Below, one piece after another: positions 20,356-31,581 of a stretch of DNA of 64,000 nucleotides. The notes below the pieces were generated by a model. The model worked only from the letters and a program-made list of their open reading frames with translations. It had not been told where the DNA came from and did not search any database. The translations under genes were made by a program, and so were the position numbers. Source of the stretch: Euclidia mi (Eukaryota > Arthropoda > Insecta > Lepidoptera > Erebidae); the NCBI GenBank assembly GCA_944739405.2, contig OX123182.2, forward strand, positions 58,035,183-58,099,182. Direction: 5' to 3'. How positions within the stretch are numbered: the first letter of the stretch is position 1; each line of letters starts with the position of its first letter.

Positions 20356-20560
20356 TAGACTCACGCCTGTTTCCCCGAAGGGGTAGGCAGAGGCATATTA
20401 AACGCCCACTTTTCGCCAGTGTTTTGATCCCACGTAATAGGTGGCGAGCCTATTGCCGCTTATTGGGACATTTTGTTTGCCAGAGCCTCGTCCGTTGATC
20501 GGCAGGTGCACCACTTGCAGGTGAGGTTGGCTTGGGAACCTAAGTTCTTGTTGGGAACCC
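20356..20560 (-). mobile_element. SINE family B
   Basis: Reverse-strand copy sharing the GTTTCCCCGAAGG and CGCCAGTGTTTTGATCCCAC subfamily marks. It extends to about 20560, where the head is too degraded to show A and B boxes. Confidence 0.8.
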
Positions 20561-21261
20561 TATGCACCCTATATTATAATTACATATGTTTTATAATACT
20601 GCGAATCTTAAACAGGCAGAATATATGAGTTTTTTCTAGCAACAGATTAACCTTTTATTGTCCATTTGTATATTGTTCTATGCAGTTCAAGTTCGTCTGC
20701 GCTTATTATTGAAAAGTTCATTTGCACACATCTCAATAACAATACCTCATTTTTTACTTTATTTGACCACACATTGTCATCATGGTACCGAATTACTTAC
20801 TTACATTTTATCAGGACAATTTTATTACCTAAGCGAGCAATGTCACAGGCATCAAGTTAATAATGTTCCATCCTTCGATCAACACTCCATTATCCAATAT
20901 CCTGATATGACGTCACACCCGTACCTCGATTTTTATTATTTATCACCTTGAAAACTCGATTCCATACTCCTAATACAAATCACGGCACTTTACCGGTAAA
21001 TTAAATCAACGGTGCTGGCATTGAGTGATCGCTTACGGGCGCACAATGAACGATCGTTGACAGGCCATTCCACGTACGATTCCTTGTTTTTGTACTGACG
21101 TGACGTTTACCTGAGACGGGCGGCTCGCTGCTTGAAACTGCAGTGACTGCTAGCCACTAGTTTTGTAAGAACTGTACAAGCACATAGTGCATGGTTCCAG
21201 TCCATTCTTACAATACCGAGGTATTTTCTTAATAGGTAGGTACGATATAAATACTCCATTT
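20561..21261. other. Unassigned DNA
   Basis: Ordinary AT-rich sequence; no feature recognised. Confidence 0.45.
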
Positions 21262-21494
21262 GATTTAGCTGGCATGGGCCGTCGTAAAAGGCGATTATGG
21301 AAAATACACGAAGCCAATAGTATTAAAAGACGCGGTAACTCAACATCAAACTTTATTATAACATTTCGACGGGTTAGCGTGGTATTGTAGAGCCAATCCA
21401 CTTATTGTTTCTCAATGGTATTGTGACCCAAATTTGGAGCGCCCTTTGTCCATCAGCGCACTAAATACGACGAAATAGGCTGTATGATGATGAT
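21262..21494 (+). mobile_element. SINE-like family A, diverged 3' part
   Basis: CATGGGCCGTCGTAAAAGGC, the GTTAGCGTGGTATTGTAGAG landmark and a TGTATGATGATGAT tail. The 3' end (CCCTTTGTCC...TGTATGATG) differs from the 30916 copy but matches 59740-59793. A Helitron-like element begins two bases after the tail. Confidence 0.75.
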
Positions 21495-21495
21495 A

Positions 21496-21703
21496 TCTTA
21501 ATATATAAAATCCTTGCGTTACTGACTGACTGATAGACACGCTACAGCCGAAACTATTGGGCGCAGGAAGCTGAAATTTGGCATGTATGTTCCTTGTGAA
21601 CCGTAGGGGTGCACTAAGAAGGGATTTCCCGAAATTCCCACGGGATCGGCCAAAACGCGTAAATTTAAAAAAAAATGCAGGCGTAGCTGCTGGCGTCCTC
21701 TAG
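21496..21703 (+). mobile_element. Helitron-like element, family C
   Basis: Starts TCTTAATATATAAAATCC and ends GGCGTCCTCTAG, with A before and T after, the Helitron insertion signature (TC...CTAR between A and T). 208 bp, non-coding. Near-identical copies at 28288-28494 and 62866-63072 obey the same rule, and a degraded one lies at 31465-31581. Confidence 0.85.
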
Positions 21704-21874
21704 TTGATATACAAACCGTGAAAATCGAATAAGTCGCCTGGGTGTAATTTTGATCTATTAAACATTCATCATCAAAAACAGACGAGGTATTTATAGCGTA
21801 TATTGGTAAACGACTACTTTGTTTAGATAGATTGCATACGGTCGGCCACCCATGACCAGCCGCTTAGGAAATAG

Positions 21875-21936
21875 CACCTTTGCAGCTAAACAATATGCAT
21901 TATTACTATAATGCATATTGTTTAGCTGCAAAGGTG
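21875..21936. repeat. Perfect 29-bp hairpin, 4-base loop
   Basis: CACCTTTGCAGCTAAACAAT... (21875-21903) and its exact complement (21908-21936) around TACT. No flanking element family seen. Confidence 0.95.
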
Positions 21937-23648
21937 ATAAACTTACGTTTATGCTGAGCAACATGACTTTAATTTTAAACATATGAAGAATCATGTTTTG
22001 TCTGATATACCTATTATTATCTATCTAGCGCTAACTTATCTCTGAAGCTAGAAACATGTGCAAAAGATTCCTTCATAGCGAAGGCGCCCTTTAAGGGATT
22101 CTTTAAATACACAGTTCTTCAACATTTCAAACTAACTTTTCAATCCCTTTTTTACCCTCCAGAGTAATATGCGGGCGACAACTAGCTATCTCATAATATC
22201 TATTCAATCTGCTTGGAATAGTTTAAAACGTTGTATTTGTGAATTTAATATCTTCATAACGTATGCCTTTCAAAGAAATCAGGAAGTCAGATAATCAATT
22301 AAAACTAATTGAAGGACACAATAAAAATCAATCTTCCAATATGCAGGGATCAAAATTATATTTTATTATACTGTTCGCAGGCGCAATTTGTCCTGCATCA
22401 ATCGCTTCCTCATTTTATTGTAACTGCCGTTCCAACAGTTATTGGTCCACTTACGGACCCTTTTTCCTTTAGTGTAACCAACCGAGTTATAAACCAATCT
22501 ACCTTTACCTCTTTAATAATAGTAAAGGGTAAAACGGTTCCGATGAGTCCTGCTATTATTAATTTATACTACGACATTCTCTCAAGCCAACGGTCTAAAC
22601 CGTTCATTGCTTATTCTGTAGGATGGTAATAAATTTCAAATTAACAATATTTCAGCATATTCAATTTATAGTCCTCTCAAAACACACTGACCCAAAAATT
22701 ATGCGGAAATTTAAAATTATAACAAAAAACTGCCGTGTTATTAATTGTGTCCATTATGATGGTGAAACTGTTTTGTAGCGGTAACGTTATAAATCGTAAT
22801 CCAAAACAGTTCCATTCGTATATCGTAAGTTTTAATTTCAAAAATATCTGGCAAATTATAATTGCATAAGGACTTTATAAATATGTACGTTTGATTAAAA
22901 CGCCTATATCTCTAATTATTTTAACATGTTAACATTGAAGATTTCCATTTTGAAACGTAGTGCTCGTTATCTAGGAAATTACTAATCGATTTTGAAATCA
23001 AACGTTTTCAAAACCAGTTTGTGATTCTTAGGCACGTTCAGGCATCTGCATTCAACAGCACAATTACTAAGAAAGGTTACAAGTAATGTCAACAAGTTAC
23101 AGAAAATTCAACTAGTAAAAAAGCTAGACATAGCTCGGCTAGTTGCTTTTATATCCTATATGCACCGCAATACATAATAATGTTGTTGTTTTCATACGGA
23201 ATTATTTTGATCGAATCACTGAGGCGTGAATTGAATTTTACCTACTTCTTGATTCCTTATTAATCAGAGTAATGGGTAATAAGTAAGTAATGCGATAACA
23301 GATCAAGATAAATGCGTAAGGATACATACTATTAAATACTACTTATATTATTCACTATTTTTTGAAGTTTATTTCTTGACGTTATTAAATTTTCAAATTA
23401 TTTAATATTCAAGACGAATTTACTGCTCTGTGAATTCTGCAAAAGATATGTTGGAAAGTATTTTTCGCTAACGCGGCGTCGCTGAAGCATTTTATATTAC
23501 AAAGAATAGATATATTTCTAAAAGTTATTTTATATGGAGAACTCGTCCTTCTTCGAATTGCATATTGCATTTTTCATCATCTACATACGTAATGCATTAT
23601 TTCAAAGAATTCATACGTAGGTCCAAATACTGTCCTGAGTGAAAATAT
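21937..23648. other. Unassigned DNA
   Basis: Possible Helitron-type 3' end near 22183 (TGCGGGCGACAACTAG, followed by C rather than T). Frames at 22263-22472 and 22309-22629 overlap one another and match nothing I know. Confidence 0.4.
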
Positions 23649-23882
23649 CATCATCATCATTAGCCTGTAACAGTCCACTGCTGGACTAGGCCTCTCCTTT
23701 GAAAGGAGGAATTGGCCTACTATACCACGCTGGCCAAACGGGTTGGTATAGGGTTTGTTTTAAGTTTTCCTTCTCTTACAGTGCTGTTCTCTGCATAGTA
23801 TGGTCCCTCTGTCGGCTTTTACGACACCCATGGGATGATATGGGGTGGTGACATTGCGTATTCTTAATCCGTCACCACATGG
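23649..23882 (-). mobile_element. SINE-like family A
   Basis: Full-length copy: the minus strand starts GTGGTGACGGATTAAGAATA, passes the landmark CCAGCGTGGTATAGTAGGCC and GTCCAGCAGTGGACTGTTAC, and ends in TGATGATGATGA (complement at 23649). Confidence 0.9.
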
Positions 23883-24067
23883 ACAATATATAAAATATAT
23901 TAATAAATATTCAGCAAAATACGACGTTCTCTGACCAAATTGGAGACCTAAAAAAACACAGGTTAGAAGTACCCTAAACAGAAGACTAAGCATGAGAAAT
24001 TTGATGGGATGAGTAAAATCAGCGAGATAATAATATGTAAGTATCGTTGTAAATGTCGTTCCGTAGT

Positions 24068-24122
24068 CTCTGCTATCCCCTTCGGGAAACAAGCGTGAGT
24101 CTACAAATATATGTACGTATGT
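24068..24122 (+). mobile_element. SINE family B, 3' terminal fragment
   Basis: CTCTGCTATCCCCTTCGGGA, GCGTGAGTC and a TATGTACGTATGTA tail. Confidence 0.65.
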
Positions 24123-24897
24123 ATTCAGCATAATGTCAAAACCAAGATGATAACAAAAGTTCACATGCTGATCCCAAATGGAATTTTAGGTGCTTTTGAT
24201 TGAATATATGTTTTTACCATATCTATGTATAAAGAAAAGGTTCTTACCAATAATTTATTACCTATATTATGTAAGAGTTTACTTCAAGTTATTGATTTTG
24301 TATATTTTATTTAAATACATCACTCTTAATGGGCATAAAACAATTCCTTTTTCTTTTGCGACCATTTTACCTAATTTTATAATTAAGAAAATATAGGTTA
24401 GTTTTATTTAATTACATGCTTTGATCTGGAGAAACAAAAAAATTGCTTGCTGTACAAATCGCAATGTCTGTTCCCAATAAAATAACGGTCGTGGCATAAT
24501 CACATTGTGCACATCTTTCATGTAATTATAATCCTTAAATATGACAACTTTTTCGTTACACTCGTACTATATGAATATAGCTTATTATCTGAATGAATAA
24601 AGTAAAAAATATAGAACACAACAGTCTTTGGCGTGTGATGCCGATGTTACCAACATTAATTTGCCGTCGAGCACAATGTGGCCAATTTATAGCGTTGTCT
24701 TTGAGCAACTTTCTCTGGGTGGAAACCAGAGCCACGTGATCACTTTAACCCACAACGTCTTGCGTTGAACCCTGTAAAAGCATTATTGGATGAGCTCGGA
24801 AACTTTATAAATAATGCTTTCTTGAGGGCATTATTTTCTTAGTACGAGGAAGTAAATGTTCTGTTATGCTGAGTAGATGAGATTAAATATCGGAAAA
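24123..24897. other. AT-rich stretch, nothing recognised
   Basis: No supported feature. Confidence 0.45.
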
Positions 24898-25028
24898 TCA
24901 TCATCATCATCATATCAGCCGAAAGACGTCCACTGCTGGACATAGGCCTCCCCCAAGGCTCTCCACATAGACCGATCCTGACCCGCATCCATCCACTGCC
25001 CGCGACCCCAACAAGATCGTCACTCCAC
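24898..25028 (-). pseudogene. RTE-type LINE 3' end
   Basis: The minus strand reads to a tail complementary to ATCATCATCATCATATCAGC. GACGTCCACTGCTGGACATA and GGCCTCCCCCAAGGCTC are the most conserved part of the lepidopteran RTE 3' terminus, coding for the last residues of the RT protein (WTS-type end). Only the last 130 bp are present. Confidence 0.75.
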
Positions 25029-25032
25029 CTTG

Positions 25033-25100
25033 ACTACCACCGATGATAATAACAAAAACATATCGCAAGAAATGCTTTTGTTATTATCATCGGTGGTAGT
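25033..25100. repeat. Perfect 25-bp hairpin, 18-base loop
   Basis: ACTACCACCGATGATAATAA... (25033-25057) and exact complement (25076-25100). It abuts the RTE 3' fragment. Confidence 0.93.
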
Positions 25101-26019
25101 TTGTGAGCAAATTGTAACTATTTAGCAAGGGTGTGTTTTTTGCTATAGAAGAGAAAGTAGGAAAAATATTCACGCTCAGTTAAGTACCTGATAACTTGGA
25201 GGAGAAATAAAAAAATACGAGTTCAATTTCGTTCTTTAGTTCACTTCGTAAACATCATATATACTGGGTATGGTAACATTATGATTTGGAGGCAAAAAGA
25301 GCCCATATTTATTGCCAATAAATAAAAATGATAAATAGCAACATTTGTCCAATAACCGTCTTACAGCGTACCTTATAGCGTAGCAAATTGAAACAGGCTA
25401 AATGATAGACAAATCTATTGCTGTATTTATATTTTCCATGTTAATACTTAAAATATTTTATAAACAAAATGAAGAAAATTCAATATGTCTCAATAAGATT
25501 TCGTTGAGATAGCTCGGTTGGTTTCTGCGGCATCGGCATCTTTACTGTTTATTTAGGTACGGCCACATAACTCCATGTGCTGTTGTTGTTTATTTGATTG
25601 TTTCGATTTTATTTACGTCTTCCACATAGTATCGTCAACTATTGATCATAAGGTTTTGTGGTTTCAATTTTCGTTTCCTTTGTGTTTCTCTCTTGTATCT
25701 TCATACCAAACTTACATATAGTGAGAATGTAGAACTTTTCTCGGAAAAATGAGCAAGGATCAAGTTTGGGAAGTGCAATCAGTTTGAATTGCATATTATG
25801 TAATGCGCACTGTGTAATAACATTAATTTTGAAACTGTGCTGAATAGAGAGTGTAGATCCAGGACAAATTTTTGTGTGATGAGCGTCATAATTATGTTCA
25901 GAACTTGAGTGTAATTGATGTGTAATGTATCTATATGTAGGTATTTATGAATATTATTAGTATATTTTTGTGCCCACTGATCTTTCGAATTAAATATGAA
26001 TACTGAATTTCTGATTTTA
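25101..26019. other. AT-rich stretch, nothing recognised
   Basis: No supported feature. Confidence 0.45.
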
Positions 26020-26210
26020 AACTATATGTATATAAAAGGAAGTCGTGTTAGTTACACTATGTATAACTCAAGAACGGCTGAACCGATTTGGCTGAAAATT
26101 TGTGGGGAGGTAGCTCAGAACCAGTCAGAACACATAGGATAATTAGTTGCAAAAAATAGTCTGGGAGGGATTTTAGAGAGGGTCGAAGTTTGTAGGGACA
26201 AACCAACTAC
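26020..26210 (+). mobile_element. Helitron-like 5' end fragment
   Basis: TATATAAAAGGAAGTCGTGT, CTCAAGAACGGCTGAACCGA and GGCTGAAAATTTGTGGGGAG are landmarks of a lepidopteran Helitron-like family. No CTAG 3' end follows within reach. Confidence 0.5.
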
Positions 26211-27702
26211 CTATTGACAGTAAGAACGCATGCGCTGTAATAATTGAGTGCTGGGCATGTTCTATCGTTTATTTGACATTAATGTCACATTATACATTCA
26301 TAAAATATAAGGTATAAATGCGAAAATGTATATGTATACCAATTTCACGCTAAACCGACTAAACCAATATTCTCTACTCATAAATGCGAAAGTGTGTATA
26401 GAGATATATCGGACCATGGCTTTGACATTTGACTGTATGCAAAGTGATGTTGTTGAGCACATTTCGGTAGATAATGTCATAAATACTGACCAAGTTATTT
26501 CGTACCCTGTAGAGTTTCTGAACTCCTTACAATTATTAGGAGTACCTTCACGCAGGACTGGAACACCAACGTTCAGTCGAATCGGCATCTTAATACACCA
26601 AATGTAATGGCAAACGGCTACAAGTAACATCTAGGATGAAACATTATAACAGCTATTCGCTATTGCGAGTCAGACTCGCTCATGAAGGGTTCCTTAGTGA
26701 AGGTATCCACTTACCATATCCAATATCTTCGACTAACTATTAATAGTATTTGTATAAACGACAAAGGTAGATTTGCGGTTTTTAAGATGTGCTTTATTTC
26801 AAAAACTGCTGACTACATATCGTTCAAACCAATATTCGTTGGAAGTTTTTATAACGATCTACAGCATATGTTTTTTTTTAAATTGTCACACTCTTACTTT
26901 AGAAGTTAGAGGGACACACACACCCATTTTACCACTTTGGAACAGTATATCTTTCAAACGATTGAATTTGAGAAACAATGGTTTTAGGAATCTCAAAGTA
27001 ATTTTTAACGACCCATTTTCCACATCAGAGGCCCGAGCACGAAATATTCTCGAGAAAGTATTCGTATCAAAAATGTCAAAATTTGTATGACAATTATACA
27101 GCGCCCCTACCATGCGTAAGATGCAACTAATATTGGCAGCACAAAATACTTTCGACGACTATCCTGCGCGAATGTCATGCAAATGTATCGAACTTTCTAA
27201 CAAATAAGCAAAAAACGGCAGCACGAACTCTGATTTGACATAAGTAAAGTAAAGTTAATGTCAATCTAATGTCATTTTGTCGAAACAATTTTCACCTAGA
27301 ATTTGTTGGTGAGAAAAGATTCGAAACATATAAATGTATCATATTTATACGTTTTAAGCCTTTTTATGATAAATATTTATGTAGTTTCATATTTGATGTG
27401 TTCCTTTTGAATGTAGGCTATGATTATTGACACAATAAAGAAGTAAACACGCAAATTTCGCCACTTAAATATGTAGTAAATAACACTATATTTTGGTTGC
27501 GAGCATGTAGAAATATAAGTGAAAATTATCTATATACGAAATATAAAATACCAATCGACATCATATCAATTTTCTAATATGAACCTAGGATGTTCTTTAG
27601 AGACTCTTTTAACACTCCTGCGTACTCTACTCTACAGTTAAGAAGGTACGACAAGTATAAAATAACTTATCCTGACTGACATAGATATTGTAAGATTGTT
27701 TG
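26211..27702. other. Unassigned DNA with one family E fragment
   Basis: 26659-26705 (TGCGAGTCAGACTCGCTCAT, AAGGGTTCC) is a family E fragment. Overlapping opposite frames at 26298-26630 and 26326-26607 match nothing; neither is favoured. Confidence 0.45.
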
Positions 27703-27759
27703 GAAAGCCTCTTATTTTAAGCATAAATTATGGTACCTACTTCAAAATAAGAGGCTTTC
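27703..27759. repeat. Hairpin, 19-20 bp arms
   Basis: GAAAGCCTCTTATTTTAAG (27703-27721) pairs with CTTCAAAATAAGAGGCTTTC (27740-27759) with one bulge, directly beside the next inverted repeat. Confidence 0.85.
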
Positions 27760-27760
27760 T

Positions 27761-27879
27761 CACCAAAATTTTATTATTATAGTCGCTGTGCCCGCATGGG
27801 CAAAGCACATAGGCTAATATATTATAACTAGACATACAGCACATAATGGCACAGCGCGTATAATAATAAAATTTAGGTG
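27761..27879. mobile_element. 119-bp foldback MITE
   Basis: Arms of about 32 bp: CACCAAAATTTTATTATTAT...GCTGTGCC (27761-27792) and its near complement (27848-27879), with about three mismatches. Superfamily unknown; no target duplication seen. Confidence 0.75.
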
Positions 27880-28287
27880 GCGAACGAGTATCTGCCGTAA
27901 ATAATTTGTGAGTCTTATATCAGCGTCTTACCTAGCCCTCTCGGATATGACTGTCTGAATATCAATAAAAACGAACGCTTTAGTCAGAAGACATGTGATA
28001 AGATTAAAGTCGTTAGTAGTACCTACGAGTCGAGTAATTAAGTTTATTAATCTTATTAAGCTCTTTGAAAAACACCAATACAACAATAACCATTATTTAA
28101 TTTTCAACCAAATATTCTTATAAAAATAGGCTTTGAATGTCAGGTACATAACACTGGTTCACTTTATTAGCTTCTGTATAAAACTTCATGCTTCTTAGTT
28201 ATACAAATAACCGAATTCTTCTTTAGACATCATACATTGAAGGTGTTCCAACAACAATGAAACTTGTAAACTAATATCATATTATTA

Positions 28288-28494
28288 CTAGAGAACGCCA
28301 GCAGCTACGCCTGCTTTTATTTTCAATTTACCCGTTTTGGTCGATCCCGTGGGAATTTCGGGAAATTCCTTCTTAGTGCACCCCTACGGTCCCCAAGGAA
28401 CATACATGCCAAATTTCAGCTTCCTGCGCCCAATAGTTTCGGCTGTAGCGTGTCTGTCAGTCAGTCAGTAACGCAAGGATTTTATATATTAAGA
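28288..28494 (-). mobile_element. Helitron-like element, family C
   Basis: Minus-strand copy: TCTTAATATATAAAATCC begins at 28494, CTAG ends at 28288. The flanks are A (5') and T (3') on that strand. Full length, 207 bp. Confidence 0.87.
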
Positions 28495-28984
28495 TTATTA
28501 TAAACTCGTTGAACACGTTATGTTGTAGTATTCACGCAGTTTAAACCAAAATAAAATAATGTATCACGAAAACCTTCCATTATAGTATTTAATTTTTTAT
28601 ATAACAATGTGCCAATGATTTAATTACTCCTCGCATTTTTATTTACTAGATGTTTCTTTAATTATATAAATCATAATCAATGACAAGAAAGGACATTCGG
28701 AAACCATAAAATATTTTTTTGTTTTCTACAAAAGAGGTTTTATATTAAAATTTTATAAATATTAACCATTTCACCTAGTTTGGAACGTACCATTCATTCA
28801 ATAAGGCGATCATTTAGCTCACATGGCCACATCTTTATGTACTTTACTAATGTATAAAGTCATCGAGTAAACGATAGATGTCAATATTGGTTGGTGCTGG
28901 CTGCTATAGTTCTGTCATCGAGGACTCGATACATTTACTTAAAAAAATCGTAAATATTTCGTGCCTGAGCCTCAGTTCAAGGTA

Positions 28985-29190
28985 TGAAGAGCCCCCCTTA
29001 ATATACAATATTTTTTATTTTATATAACGTCGTAAAGCGGTTCACAGAATACATCTACCTACCAATTTTCAAATGTATAAACTGAATAGTTACGGCATAA
29101 AGTGACTGTGACATACGGATAGACTGACAGACATAGCGCGTCTATAAGGATTCCGTATTTAGCCATTTTTGACTACGGAACTCTAAAAAT
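28985..29190 (+). repeat. Family E-like repeat
   Basis: Starts at GAGCCCCCCTTA, passes a GACTGACAGACA tract, and ends with a hairpin-like GGATTCCGTATTT...GACTACGGAACTCTAAAA. A diverged relative of 3660-4712. Confidence 0.5.
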
Positions 29191-29269
29191 ACTGTTTACA
29201 GTAATGTCTTAAATACTTCTTGCTTCTTAATTAAAACGAAAATTATTACTATTGAACGATGAAGGAGTT

Positions 29270-29317
29270 TTGTGTTACCCCGAATTTAACGCGAGCGAAG
29301 CCGCGGGCAAAAGCTAG
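29270..29317 (+). mobile_element. Helitron-like 3' end, family D
   Basis: GCGAGCGAAGCCGCGGGCAA then AAGCTAG, followed by T. A GC stem (GCGAGCGAAGCCGC) just before CTAG|T is the classic Helitron terminus. At 29325 a second copy's 5' region appears to start (GAAAGTGTGTGAAGATAGAT); similar starts lie near 30416 and 32240. Confidence 0.65.
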
Positions 29318-30915
29318 TAATTTTATACATGAAAGTGTGTGAAGATAGATTAATGGATGGATGGACTTTTGGTATTCTTTACGGTTTTTGGATTTTTGGC
29401 AGCATGCTTAAATATCAGAATGGCACATAATTATTGGGCTACGTGTTATTGCTATAACCAACATGCAGTAGCAGAAGGCAGTATCAAATACTAAAATCTG
29501 TATTTCAAAATCATTCCTAGCATCTCACCACTTCTATAAAACATTTTGAAGGCAAGATTTATTACGTTTGTTTAGATTCGTTGCATGTGACGCTACAAGC
29601 AATAATTGTCGGCTAGACGTGCGACTAAGCCGCAGTGTGCAGCTGCGTCGCTTGATTACACGGTTGCACATAACTCATTGCACAACTAATGTCATCTCAA
29701 TGCAGAGCGTGCCTTACAAGTTTAGTGTGTTTAGTCCTTTACGTTTGACGGGTCAGGGTAAGCGCGCCATGTACATCGAAATCGCTGCCACTGCCATCCG
29801 CCACTGTAGGTCGTGACCGGGCCGTTAGGGATGTGCGTGACGATTTCGTCTTACAGCCGGTCTTAATATTTTGATCTATCAATGGATTTGGCTACCCGAA
29901 ACATAATTGACATAATTATTTTGTATGTCAAATATGAAGCTCTAGTAAATAAAGCCATGAATAAAATAAACATTGGCTCTTAAGTGACTATAAGAAAACT
30001 TATGTAGGCATCAACATGACATTTGCTTTTGCCAATAATTATACTAAACCTTGGCAAAATACGGGGATAATTTTTAAGCGCCAAGTCACTCTATTCATAT
30101 CTCTGGTTTTAAAAATGAAATGCAATGTTATCTTTCTAACAATAGCATCCGACCTGTTGGGGTTCTGTTAAGAAAATGGAAAATAAAAGGATTTGCAACG
30201 TGCATTGCAGTTTTCTTAATATTGTTTATTGCAAACGCTTGAAGGTTTAATAAACGCTATGAGGTGTTCTGATCAGAAATTAAATATTTATCTAGAGTAT
30301 CAACCTACCCTCGCACGGAAGCAAAAATATATTCTTTTGCTTTTCGTTTGTATTATGTTTATTTTTGAATAATTATGTAAATATTCCTTTAGAATGTTAT
30401 AAGTGATTAATAATAACGCGAAAGTTTGTGAGAATGGATGGATTTTTTACTCTTTCATGCAGTACTTTTATAGTCAAGATGATTGTTCTGAGGACAAAAA
30501 TAATATATTATTTGGTACTCTTAGTCGTCATGACGTTCATTGTTTGTCCATTGCATAGTGAATTATTGATATTCTTAAGCTGTGTTTTCGCTACAGGAAG
30601 TCTCGGTTGACTTGGAGTACGATGTGACATGAGTTTAAGACAACGTCTCCTTATGCGCTGCCGCGAGTCGAGGCAGTCGTTCAAATTAACGTTGCTTCTA
30701 TTGGATACACAGCTTTATATTGCTTGTATAACAAAACCTTTATATACTTGCCTTTATATTTACACCTTTTTATGTCTACATTGTTATATATTCTACCCTG
30801 TAAGAACCGACCCCGCAGTCACTCTCAGAAAAAGTGTAATTAGGGTTTTATTTTTTTAGGATTGAATAACCTTAATTACTCGTTTTTGTATTCAGATAAG
30901 GTACGCAGTTAAGTA
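29318..30915. other. Unassigned DNA
   Basis: Contains family D-like 5' fragments near 29325 and 30416. The 82-codon frame at 29568-29816 and others are unrecognised. Confidence 0.4.
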
Positions 30916-31150
30916 GTAGTCCGTGTGGTGACGGATTAAGAATACGAAATGTCACCACCCCATATCATCCCATGGGTGTCGTAAGAGCCGACAGAGGGAG
31001 CATATTATTCAGATAACAACACTGTAAGAGAAGGAAACCTTGATACAAACCCTTTACCAACCCGTTTGGCCAGCGTGGTATAGTACGCCAATTCCTCTTT
31101 CAAAGGAGAGGCCTAGTCCAGCAGTGGACTGTTAAAGGCTGATGATGATG
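30916..31150 (+). mobile_element. SINE-like family A, complete, 13-bp target duplication
   Basis: 235 bp, flanked by ACGCAGTTAAGTA at 30903-30915 and 31151-31163. It begins GTAGTCCGTGTGGTGACGGA and ends TGATGATGATG. No tRNA A or B box, no 5S or 7SL feature and no ORF is seen, so it is a short element whose TGA-repeat tail suggests mobilisation by an RTE-type LINE. Confidence 0.9.
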
Positions 31151-31163
31151 ACGCAGTTAAGTA

Positions 31164-31464
31164 CTCAAAAATACGCTACAAAATTACGGAAGGTGTGCGT
31201 TTTCAACTCTTAACTCTCATCTAATTACAACAGTTATTTTTGAAATTTACTGTCTGAATATCAGTACGTCATTTTTAAAAGTCTGCAATTTGTGGAAAAG
31301 CCAGTTGTAGTAAAAGCGTTTTAGAGGATAGTAAATCCATTTTAGATGTCAAAGCTAACCATGAGATTGTCTTTTTCAGAAGTCTTTTATCTACGCAATA
31401 AAGTGTTTTGCACGTGAAAATGTCTTCATTTTTTGCTACTAGTGCTAATCTGAAAAATAACATT
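31164..31464. other. Unassigned DNA
   Basis: Unrecognised sequence between two elements. Confidence 0.4.
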
Positions 31465-31581
31465 CTTGCGTTACTGACTGAATGACCGACAAGAAATGAT
31501 TTCTCGAAATCCTCCCGGGATCGGGCACAACTAATTTAAAAAAAAATGTCCGGTCGTAGCTGCGGGCTTCCTCTACTGATA
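31465..31581 (+). mobile_element. Helitron-like family C, degraded
   Basis: CTTGCGTTACTGACTGAATG, GATTTCTCGAAATCCTCCCG and the end GTAGCTGCGGGCTTCCTCTA match family C with a large internal deletion; the terminal CTAG has become CTAC. Confidence 0.7.

Noticed and set aside
26298..26630. Two opposite overlapping frames of 110 and 93 codons
   Set aside because: Mutually exclusive, no motif on either strand, within chance for this window length.
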